A stretch of 36,009 nucleotides of DNA from contig NZ_JAQFIF010000026.1 in assembly GCF_029504395.1 (NCBI RefSeq), positions 1 to 36,009 of the forward strand, in the 5' to 3' direction. This DNA is from Arthrobacter sp. ES3-54 (GTDB lineage Bacteria > Actinomycetota > Actinomycetes > Actinomycetales > Micrococcaceae). Of the stretch, positions 29,959 through 36,009 are shown one piece after another. A program made the position numbers and the translations under genes. Numbering within the stretch: the stretch's first letter is position 1; each line of letters opens with the position of its first letter. The notes below the pieces were generated by a model. It made no database searches. It saw only the letters and a program-made list of their open reading frames with translations, and was not told the origin of the DNA.

Positions 29959-30474
29959 GTGGCCGCATCCGCCGTCAACACAGCCGACCTTTACGATGAG
30001 CGCGGCGAGGAGCTCAGCTCCCTGGCCGTGCAGTTCCAGTCCCTCGGCGGACAGTCGCACTTCAGCGGGCCGGTCCGGACCATTCGGTGCTTCGAGGACA
30101 ACGCGCTGGTCAAGACCGTGTTGGCCACTCCCGGCAACGGCTCCGTGCTGGTGGTCGACGGCGCAGGCTCCCTCCGCACGGCACTGATGGGGGACATGAT
30201 CGCCGCGAGCGCCGTCGCGAACGGCTGGGCCGGCGTCGTGATCAACGGCGCCATCCGAGACCGGCTCGCTATCGCTCGGCTGCCGCTGGGGGTCAAGGCG
30301 CTGGGCAGCAACCCGCGCAAGAGCGCCAAGGAAGGCGCCGGGGCCATCGACGTGCCGCTGGAGATCGACGGCGTGGCCATCCGCCCCGGTGCGATGATCT
30401 GGTGCGATCCGGACGGAATCCTGGTCGAACGCATAGGACTTTCTTCTCCCCGAGGTAGTGGCGGGAACATTTGA
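29959..30474 (+). CDS. RraA-like protein (possible HMG/oxaloacetate aldolase)
   Basis: This is a 171-residue protein from a GTG start with GGGAG 5 bp before it. It has the RraA/Proteins-S fold signature: VLVVDGAGSLRTALMGDM, then NGWAGVVINGAIRD (ending at residue 101) and CDPDGILV near the end. G78-D79 and R100-D101 keep the G-x-D...R-D pattern seen in the class II 4-hydroxy-4-methyl-2-oxoglutarate / oxaloacetate-decarboxylating aldolases, so catalysis is possible. E. coli RraA instead inhibits RNase E. Older labels as MenG methyltransferase are wrong for this fold. The stop is followed within 3 bp by a perfect operator-like palindrome and then a drug-type MFS gene. Confidence 0.82.
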   Translation: MAASAVNTADLYDERGEELSSLAVQFQSLGGQSHFSGPVRTIRCFEDNALVKTVLATPGNGSVLVVDGAGSLRTALMGDMIAASAVANGWAGVVINGAIRDRLAIARLPLGVKALGSNPRKSAKEGAGAIDVPLEIDGVAIRPGAMIWCDPDGILVERIGLSSPRGSGGNI

Positions 30475-30476
30475 GC

Positions 30477-30493
30477 CAGTAACATAGTTACTG
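30477..30493. promoter_or_regulatory. Operator-like palindrome CAGTAAC-ATA-GTTACTG
   Basis: This is a perfect 7-bp inverted repeat with a 3-bp centre, 17 bp in all, directly after the rraA-like stop and 46 bp before the exporter start. Its size and symmetry fit a TetR- or MarR-type repressor site controlling the MFS exporter. Confidence 0.55.
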
Positions 30494-30538
30494 AAAGCAA
30501 CTATCCGCTTGATCCCCACACTTCACCTTGGAGCAGTC

Positions 30539-32197
30539 ATGTCCAAAACCACCTCCGCGCGCGCCGCAGGAGAGGTCCTGACCCACCGTCAGACCAACAC
30601 CGTCATGGTGGGACTCATGCTCGGCATGTTCCTGTCCTCGCTGGACCAGACGATCGTGTCCACCTCGATCTACACGATCGCCAACGACCTCGACGGCCTT
30701 TCCCTGCAGGCCTGGGCCACCACCGCGTACCTCATCACCTCCACGGTGAGCACCCCGCTCTACGGCAAGCTCAGCGACATCTTCGGTCGCCGCCCGCTGT
30801 ACCTCATCGCCATCCTGATCTTCCTCGTCGGCTCGCTCTACGCCGGCTCGGTCCACTCCATGACCGAGCTCGCCATTGCCCGCGGCATCCAGGGCATGGG
30901 CGCCGGCGGCCTCCTGGCCCTCGCCCTGACGATCATCGGCGACATCGTGGCGCTCAAGGACCGCGCCAAGTACCAGGGCTACTTCATGTCGGTCTTCGGC
31001 ATCTCCTCGGTCCTGGGCCCGGTTATCGGCGGCGCCTTCGCCGGCACCGAGACCATCCTCGGAATCGACGGCTGGCGCTGGGTCTTCCTCATTAACCTGC
31101 CGATCGGCCTCGCCGCCCTCGCGGTGGTGTTCATGTACCTGCACCTCCCGGCCAAGCACGTGAAGCAGAAGATCGACTACTGGGGCGCGGCCGCCATCAC
31201 GCTGGCGATCGTTCCGCTCCTCCTCGTCGCCGAACAGGGCCGCAGCTGGGGTTGGAGCTCCGCCAACTCCTACCTCTGCTACGGACTGGGCGTTGCAGGC
31301 ATCATCGCGTTCCTGCTGGCCGAACGGCATGCGGCCGACTACGCGCTGATCCCGCTCCGGCTGTTCCAGAACATCACGTTCGGCCTGTCCTCGCTGCTGA
31401 ACTTCATCATCGGCATCGGCATGTTCGGCGCCATCGCGATGCTGCCGATGTACCTGCAGCTGGTCAAGGGCCTGACGCCCACAGAGGCCGGCCTCATGAT
31501 GATCACCTTCACGGTGGGCATCCTCACCGGCTCCATCACGGCCGGCCGGACCATCTCGGCTTCGGGCACGTACCGGATCTTCCCGATCCTCGGCACGGCC
31601 GTCCTGACCGTTGCCGCCGTCGTGATGGGCCTTTCCCTCGGTGCCGACACGCCGCTGTGGGTCCCGGGCGCCATCGCCGTGTTCTTCGGTTTGGGCCTGG
31701 GCTTCTGCATGCAGCCGCTGACGCTGGCCATGCAGGTCTCCGTTCCGTCGAAGGACATGGGCGTGGGCACCTCCTCCGCCGCGTTCTTCCGCTCCATGGG
31801 CGGCGCGGTGGGCACGGCCGTGTTCATCTCGATGCTCTTCAGCCTCGCGGCGGACAAGATTGCCACGGGCATGAAGGACGCCGCGCAGGATGCGGCTTAC
31901 CTCAAGGTGCTCAAGGATCCGGCCGTGGCTGCCGATCCCGCCAACGCCAAGCTCTACGAGTTCTTCAAAAACGGGGCCAGCAACGATTCTCTGAACGACA
32001 CCAGCTGGCTGCACACCGCCAACTCGACGCTGACCCGCCCCATCACGGAGGGCTTCGCGCAGTCGATCGACGCCGTCATGCTCACGGCCGCGGTGCTCAC
32101 CGGCATCGCCTTCCTGATCACCTTCGCCCTGCCGAACAAGAAACTCACGGACCCGAAGGCGGCTGCCAAAGAGGCAGTTGCGGCTGCCGCCCACTAG
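30539..32197 (+). CDS. Drug-type MFS exporter of the EmrB/QacA (DHA2, 14-helix) family
   Basis: This is a 552-residue protein. Its length and hydrophobic pattern fit 14 membrane helices. Signatures are LSSLDQTIVSTSIYTIANDL in helix 1 (motif D1), YGKLSDIFGRRPLY after helix 2 (motif A), ARGIQGMGAGG (motif B) and SVFGISSVLGPVIGGAFAG in helix 5 (motif C of drug/H+ antiporters). A large hydrophilic segment (residues about 455-500) lies between the last two helices and is probably extracellular. The ATG at 30539 has GGAG 5 bp upstream; an upstream in-frame ATA start is unlikely. Substrates cannot be predicted. The palindrome 46 bp upstream is the likely control site. Confidence 0.87.
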   Translation: MSKTTSARAAGEVLTHRQTNTVMVGLMLGMFLSSLDQTIVSTSIYTIANDLDGLSLQAWATTAYLITSTVSTPLYGKLSDIFGRRPLYLIAILIFLVGSLYAGSVHSMTELAIARGIQGMGAGGLLALALTIIGDIVALKDRAKYQGYFMSVFGISSVLGPVIGGAFAGTETILGIDGWRWVFLINLPIGLAALAVVFMYLHLPAKHVKQKIDYWGAAAITLAIVPLLLVAEQGRSWGWSSANSYLCYGLGVAGIIAFLLAERHAADYALIPLRLFQNITFGLSSLLNFIIGIGMFGAIAMLPMYLQLVKGLTPTEAGLMMITFTVGILTGSITAGRTISASGTYRIFPILGTAVLTVAAVVMGLSLGADTPLWVPGAIAVFFGLGLGFCMQPLTLAMQVSVPSKDMGVGTSSAAFFRSMGGAVGTAVFISMLFSLAADKIATGMKDAAQDAAYLKVLKDPAVAADPANAKLYEFFKNGASNDSLNDTSWLHTANSTLTRPITEGFAQSIDAVMLTAAVLTGIAFLITFALPNKKLTDPKAAAKEAVAAAAH

Positions 32198-32241
32198 GGG
32201 GTTCCTCCGGCTGGTTCCATTTCACGGCAGTTTCACGTCAT

Positions 32242-32268
32242 GGCAGGCAGTCTTTTGGACTGCCTGCC
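32242..32268 (+). terminator. Hairpin terminator after the EmrB-type gene
   Basis: This is a perfect 11-bp stem, GGCAGGCAGTC / GACTGCCTGCC, with the loop TTTTG, 44 bp after the stop. The remaining part of the 294-bp gap to the next gene contains no ORF I would defend. Confidence 0.75.
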
Positions 32269-32491
32269 GTGTCGTCTGCCGTAAAACCGGACTCCGGTAG
32301 GAGGCCCGACGCCGGAAGCCTGCTGTGCGTGACGCCTTCGGTTTCCGGCCCGGCCGGCACAGCCGACGGCACGCGCAAAGTGTATGTTTCGTCTCACTTT
32401 CCGGCGGTTGTGACAGGCGGCACGCCGGCTCGGGTGTAAGACTGGGTAGCTGCGGCGAAGGCCGTGGAACGCGAACTGCCGAGGGAGCCGT

Positions 32492-33967
32492 ATGACCATC
32501 ACCCAGGACCAGACCGCCGCCAAGATCCCGAAACGGGTCATTTGGCTGGCCGTGGCGGGCGCCGTCGGCGGCTTCCTCTTCGGCTTTGATTCGTCCGTCG
32601 TCAACGGCGCCGTCGACGCCATCAAGGACGAGTTCGCCCTCAGCGAGGCCGTGACCGGCTTCGCCGTCGCCGTGGCCCTCCTCGGCTGCGCGGCGGGCGC
32701 CTACCTGGCCGGCAAGGTCGCCGACCGCTACGGCCGGATCCCGGCCATGAAGCTGGGCGCGCTGCTGTTCCTCGTCAGCGCCATCGGCACCGGGTTCGCG
32801 TTCGGCGTCTGGGACCTGATCTTCTGGCGCCTGGTGGGCGGGCTCGGCATCGGCCTGGCCTCGGTGATCGCTCCGGCCTACATTTCCGAGATTTCCCCCC
32901 GCCACGTCCGTGGCCGCCTGGCCTCGCTGCAGCAGCTGGCGATCACCACCGGCATCTTCGCCGCCCTTCTCTCCGACGCCGTGTTCGCGACGTCGGCCGG
33001 CGGCGCGGACCAGGCCTTGTGGTTCGGCTTGGAAGCGTGGCGCTGGATGTTCATGGCCGCCGCCGTCCCCGCAGTGGTCTACGGCTGGATCGCCTTTACC
33101 CTGCCCGAATCGCCGCGGTTCCTGGTCTTCCAGGGCAAGAACGAGGAAGCCCTCAAGGTCTTCAAGACGATCGCCCCAAACGAGGACTCGGACCGGCACC
33201 TGCGCGACATCAAGAAGGCCATCGACGAGGACAAGCTGGCCGGCCAGAAGGGATCCCTGCGCGGCAAGGCCCTGGGCCTGCAGCCGGTGGTCTGGATCGG
33301 CATCATCCTGTCCGTGCTGCAGCAGTTCGTCGGCATCAACGTGATCTTCTACTACTCCACCACCCTGTGGAAGGCCGTGGGCTTCCAGGAAAAGGATTCG
33401 CTCACCATCTCCGTGGCCACCGCCATCACCAACATCCTGGTGACGCTCGTGGCGATCGCCCTCGTGGACCGGATCGGGCGCCGTCCCATCATGCTGGCCG
33501 GCTCCATCGGCATGGCACTCTCGCTCGGCACCATGGCCCTGGCCTTCAGCTCGGCCACCGGGTCCGGGGACGCGATCTCGCTGCCCGGCGCGTGGGGTCC
33601 GGCCGCGCTGGTCGCCGCCAACGTCTTCGTCATCAGCTTCGGCGCCTCTTGGGGCCCGCTGGTGTGGGTACTGCTGGGCGAGATCTTCCCGTCCCGCATC
33701 CGTGCCCGCGCCCTGGGCCTGGCCGCGGCCGCGCAGTGGATCGCCAACTTCGCCATCACCCTGAGCTTCCCCGTCATGGCCGCTGCCTCGCTGCCGTTGA
33801 CGTACGCCATGTACGCGCTGTTCGCGGCGGCGTCGTTCTTCTTCGTCATGTTCAAGGTGCCGGAGACCAACGGCATGTCCTTGGAACAGGCCGAAACCCT
33901 GTTCGTGCCCAAGGGTTCCGCGAAGGAGTCCGCGAAAGAGTCCGTGAAGGACCCCGTCAAGGCCTGA
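32492..33967 (+). CDS. Sugar-porter family MFS transporter
   Basis: This is a 491-residue protein with twelve membrane helices. Sugar-porter marks are GGFLFGFDSSVVNGAVDAI in helix 1, ADRYGRIPAM after helix 2, RLVGGLGIGLASVIAPAYISEISPRHVRGRL (helix 4 to loop), LPESPRFLV in the central loop, QQFVGINVIFYYS in helix 7, DRIGRRPIM after helix 8 and VPETNGMSLEQ at the C-terminus. These strongly indicate a proton-linked monosaccharide importer (GalP/XylE/GLUT-like). The hydrophilic tail has a Lys/Glu/Ser pattern (SAKESAKESVKDPVKA). GAGGGAG precedes the ATG. The exact sugar is unknown and no sugar kinase is adjacent. Confidence 0.88.
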   Translation: MTITQDQTAAKIPKRVIWLAVAGAVGGFLFGFDSSVVNGAVDAIKDEFALSEAVTGFAVAVALLGCAAGAYLAGKVADRYGRIPAMKLGALLFLVSAIGTGFAFGVWDLIFWRLVGGLGIGLASVIAPAYISEISPRHVRGRLASLQQLAITTGIFAALLSDAVFATSAGGADQALWFGLEAWRWMFMAAAVPAVVYGWIAFTLPESPRFLVFQGKNEEALKVFKTIAPNEDSDRHLRDIKKAIDEDKLAGQKGSLRGKALGLQPVVWIGIILSVLQQFVGINVIFYYSTTLWKAVGFQEKDSLTISVATAITNILVTLVAIALVDRIGRRPIMLAGSIGMALSLGTMALAFSSATGSGDAISLPGAWGPAALVAANVFVISFGASWGPLVWVLLGEIFPSRIRARALGLAAAAQWIANFAITLSFPVMAAASLPLTYAMYALFAAASFFFVMFKVPETNGMSLEQAETLFVPKGSAKESAKESVKDPVKA

Positions 33968-34006
33968 GCCGGCGCCGTGTGAGGCCGCCGCTGCAACCAG
34001 CGACAC

Positions 34007-34052
34007 GACAAAGAACGCCCAGGCTTCCTCGGAAGCATGGGCGTTCTTTGTC
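34007..34052. terminator. Bidirectional terminator between convergent MFS genes
   Basis: The arms 34007-34021 and 34038-34052 are exactly complementary over 15 bp. A second 4-5 bp stem (CTTCC/GGAAG) sits inside the loop. Runs of A on the left and TTCTTTG on the right give both strands a U-rich end, so it should stop transcription from either side. Confidence 0.8.
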
Positions 34053-34085
34053 ACCTCAGAGGCTTCTGCACGAAGCCAGGCGGTG

Positions 34086-35312
34086 CTACACCACGCGCGG
34101 CTCGTGCGCAGTGAGGTAGCGGCGCCCGCCGAAGACCACGGCAATCGCGGCCACCATGGCCAGCGCGCCGGCGAAGAAAGGCACCTGCGGGCCGAAGTGC
34201 TCGCCCAGCTGCGCGGCGGCAAAGGGTGCCAGGGCTCCGCCCATCCAGCGCACGAAGTTGTAGCCGGCGGAGGCCACCGGCCGCGGCGAATTCGAAACGC
34301 CCATGGCCAACTCCGTGTAGATGGTGGTGTTGACGCCCAGGAGCGCCCCGGAAATGACCACGAGGACCACGACGGCGGGCACCGAGTGCCCGGCGGCCAG
34401 GCCCAGTCCCACAAGGTCCAGCATCAGCAGGACCAGGGTGCCGATGAGGACCCGGACGGCACCGAAGCGGTTCTGCAGCACGGGGGCGGCAAACACCGAG
34501 AAGACGGCGACCGCGACGCCCCAGCCGAAGAACACCCCGCCGATCCCGTAGGCGTCCATGCCGAGGATGAAGGGCGTGAAGGCGAGGACCGTGAAGAAGC
34601 CGTAGTTGTAGAACAGGCCGCTGGCCGCCGTCGTCCGCAGTCCCTTGTGCCCGAGGGCAAGCAGCGGATCACGGAGCCGGACTTTCCGCGCGGGCAGCGG
34701 GGTCTTGGGCAACAGGGCAATGAGGGCGATGAAGGCGGAGGCCATCAGCACGGCCGTGCCGAAGAACGGGGCACGCCACTGCCAGCCGCCAAGCAGCGCA
34801 CCCAGGAGCGGGCCGAGGGAAATCCCCAGGCCGAGGGCGGCCTCGTACAGGATGATCGCCGTGCCGGCCCCGCCGCTTGCGACGCCGACAATCACCGCCA
34901 GCGCCGTGGCCACGAACAGGGCGTTGCCCAGTCCCCAGCCGGCCCGGAAGCCGATGAGCTCAGCCACGCTGCCCGAGGTGCCAGACAGCGAGGCGAAGAC
35001 AACGATCACCGCCAGTCCGATCAGCAGCGTCCGCTTCCCGCCGATCCGGGAGGAGACGTAGCCGGTGATCAGCATGGCGACCGCGGTCACCAGGAAATAG
35101 CTCGTAAAGAGCAGCGACACCTGGCTCGGGGAGGCGTCCAGGTTCTTGGCGATCGCCGGCAGGATGGGGTCCACCAGCCCGATGCCCATGAAGGCGAACA
35201 CCGCCGCGAGGGCCGTCGCCCACACCGCCTTGGGCTGTTTGAGTAGCGAGGCCTTCTCGGCCTCGAGGGTAACTTCGGCTGCCGGGAGGGTGTCGGCGGG
35301 GTGGCCGTGCAT
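34086..35312 (-). CDS. MFS transporter, DHA1-like, in an operon with a MarR regulator
   Basis: This is a 408-residue protein with twelve helices. The start of the transport domain, FAFMGIGLVDPILPAIAKNL, is typical of DHA1 drug/H+ antiporters, which often read D-x-x-LP-x-I. GYVSSRIGGKRTLLIG after helix 2 is a degenerate motif A (G for the second Arg), and LGLGISLGPLLGALLGG in helix 5 matches motif C of antiporters. It begins 38 bp after the marR-type gene on the same strand, a standard regulator-exporter operon. Induction by an antibiotic or phenolic compound is likely, with the substrate unknown. Confidence 0.83.
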   Translation of the reverse strand: MHGHPADTLPAAEVTLEAEKASLLKQPKAVWATALAAVFAFMGIGLVDPILPAIAKNLDASPSQVSLLFTSYFLVTAVAMLITGYVSSRIGGKRTLLIGLAVIVVFASLSGTSGSVAELIGFRAGWGLGNALFVATALAVIVGVASGGAGTAIILYEAALGLGISLGPLLGALLGGWQWRAPFFGTAVLMASAFIALIALLPKTPLPARKVRLRDPLLALGHKGLRTTAASGLFYNYGFFTVLAFTPFILGMDAYGIGGVFFGWGVAVAVFSVFAAPVLQNRFGAVRVLIGTLVLLMLDLVGLGLAAGHSVPAVVVLVVISGALLGVNTTIYTELAMGVSNSPRPVASAGYNFVRWMGGALAPFAAAQLGEHFGPQVPFFAGALAMVAAIAVVFGGRRYLTAHEPRVV

Positions 35313-35350
35313 GGGGGGAACTCCTAAATGATGGGAATTTCGGTTGAGAA

Positions 35351-35836
35351 TCAGGCCTGGAGCGTCGCGTTGATCCGGCCGATGACCGGAAGGGCGGCGG
35401 CGAGGGCGGCGCGGTCATCGTCCGAGAGGGAGGAGAGGATGCCGGCCATGACGGCGTTGCGGCGCTCGTTGGCGGATGCGACGGCGGCGAGGCCGGCTTC
35501 AGTGAGGGTCACGCGGACGGCGCGGGAGTCGCTGGGGTCCGGTTCCCGGCGGGCGAGGCCGGCCCGCTCGAGCTTGATGATCTGCTCGGTGGCGCTGGGC
35601 ACCTTGACGCCGAGGTTCCGGGCGATTTCGCCCACGCGCACTCCGCTGGCGGAGGAAGCACTGTCCGCGGTTGCGGGTGCGGCGTCCATCAGCATCTTGA
35701 GCATGCTGAGCTGGGCGGCGCTGAGTTCGCCGTCGGCGTCGAGACGGCGGACGAGATAGATGCTGTGGCGGAGGGCCTCGCGGAAGTCCCGGGCGAGGGC
35801 GAGAAGGCCCGGGTCAGACGGTTCGTTGACGATCAT
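35351..35836 (-). CDS. MarR-family transcriptional regulator
   Basis: This is a 161-residue protein with the MarR layout: dimerisation helices at both ends and a winged helix in the middle (VRVGEIARNLGVKVPSATEQIIKLERAGLARREPDPSDSRAVRVTLTEAG). The DPSDSRAVRVTLT wing is the family signature. The ATG begins 3 bp from a pair of palindromes that cover the likely promoter, indicating autoregulation. It is followed by the DHA1-type transporter gene, which it presumably controls. The insert ATADSASSASG before the DNA-binding domain is a Ser/Ala-rich loop not usual in the family. Confidence 0.88.
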   Translation of the reverse strand: MIVNEPSDPGLLALARDFREALRHSIYLVRRLDADGELSAAQLSMLKMLMDAAPATADSASSASGVRVGEIARNLGVKVPSATEQIIKLERAGLARREPDPSDSRAVRVTLTEAGLAAVASANERRNAVMAGILSSLSDDDRAALAAALPVIGRINATLQA

Positions 35837-35838
35837 AG

Positions 35839-35867
35839 TTAGGTAGCCTAACAGTTAGGCAACCTAA
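35839..35867. promoter_or_regulatory. Tandem MarR operators TTAGG-N3-CCTAA
   Basis: TTAGG-TAG-CCTAA (35839-35851) and TTAGG-CAA-CCTAA (35855-35867) are two perfect 13-bp palindromes with centres 16 bp apart. Together they form a near-perfect 29-bp palindrome. On the minus strand TTGACT (35874-35869) is a -35 and TAGGCT (35850-35845) a possible -10, so a bound repressor would cover the promoter and the start codon. Confidence 0.7.
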
Positions 35868-35894
35868 TAGTCAATGAGGACGAGTTGACCTATC

Positions 35895-35923
35895 ACTCTG
35901 GGTGGCTAAAACCGGGGCAGAGT
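35895..35923. other. Possible insertion-sequence terminal region
   Basis: ACTCTG (35895-35900) and CAGAGT (35918-35923) form a 6-bp inverted repeat ahead of the truncated gene at the window edge. The 126-bp stretch from the MarR operator to that gene holds nothing else. Without the other end of the element the terminal repeat cannot be confirmed. Confidence 0.25.
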
Positions 35924-35962
35924 CATATGGTCGCAGCAACGCTCTGATTGATGGAGCGTTAG

Positions 35963-36009
35963 ATGGCCAGAGTGTTTTCCCTCGATGCGCGCACTGAGTT
36001 CTTCGATTT
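35963..36009 (+). CDS. Start of a gene cut by the window edge, possibly a transposase
   Basis: ATG with GGAG 6 bp upstream opens a frame reading MARVFSLDARTEFFD before the window ends. The beginning resembles the N-termini of some actinobacterial IS30-like transposases, which start with a short basic segment and a helix-turn-helix. Only 15 codons are visible, so the family call is tentative. If correct, the window is bounded by mobile-element sequence on both sides. Confidence 0.35.
   Translation, partial: MARVFSLDARTEFFD

Noticed and set aside
30488..32194. Minus-strand open frame of about 570 codons opposite the EmrB-type exporter
   Set aside because: Shadow of a membrane-protein gene; hydrophilic, low complexity.
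32222..34414. Very long minus-strand open frame (about 730 codons) opposite the sugar porter
   Set aside because: Gly/Arg/His-rich shadow of the plus-strand transporter gene, caused by high third-position GC; no recognisable domain or ribosome site.

Overview
The window is high-GC DNA with dense gene packing, GTG/TTG starts, a probable leaderless promoter and gene families typical of Actinobacteria. The best guess is a soil member of the Micrococcaceae (Arthrobacter / Pseudarthrobacter type). That placement rests on protein flavour and base composition only; no rRNA or other marker gene is present. I see no rRNA, tRNA, CRISPR array or prophage. Most of the window looks like ordinary chromosome, with mobile-element debris at both ends: two fused transposase fragments at 2-575, and the first codons of what may be an insertion-sequence gene at 35963-36009.

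Layout. (1) 747-3006: a protein resembling the uracil-DNA glycosylase superfamily, then a hipBA toxin-antitoxin operon on the minus strand whose promoter is bracketed by a perfect 15-bp inverted repeat. (2) 3333-4802: a small membrane protein with a His/Met-rich segment and a secreted, membrane-anchored YcnI-type copper protein. (3) 4974-9862: an asparagine/aspartate module on one strand: FadR-type regulator, type-II-fold asparaginase, aspartase AspA and an AnsP-like permease. Together these would import Asn and convert it via Asp to fumarate plus two ammonia. (4) 9995-11311: an unusual single-chain GNAT acetyltransferase plus AAA ATPase. (5) 11429-18627: a C2 (ethanol) assimilation module: GAF/winged-helix regulator, alcohol dehydrogenase, acetyl-CoA synthetase, an extra adenylate kinase and acetaldehyde dehydrogenase. 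The kinase fits the pathway because acetyl-CoA synthetase makes AMP.

(6) 18805-22056: a Pyr4/PaxB-like membrane terpene-cyclase homologue, converging on a minus-strand operon of gluQ, a small alarmone-hydrolase-like HD protein and a quinone-oxidoreductase-like enzyme. (7) 22395-24133: two Lrp/AsnC regulators and a LysE-type exporter. (8) 24149-28407, all minus strand: an NTF2-like protein, an unrecognised helical protein, a DUF456 membrane protein, malic enzyme behind a long structured leader, and a TetR regulator. (9) 28560-35836: four MFS transporters, an RraA-like protein and a MarR regulator whose promoter carries two clean 13-bp palindromes.

As a whole the window reads as a nutrient-handling and transport neighbourhood feeding acetyl-CoA, fumarate and malate/pyruvate metabolism. 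The points I find most worth a second look are the GNAT-AAA fusion, the Pyr4-like cyclase homologue, the ethanol module with its own adenylate kinase, the gluQ / alarmone-hydrolase pair, the malic-enzyme leader, and several well-formed operator-like repeats. All functional statements come from reading motifs by eye; no database search was run.
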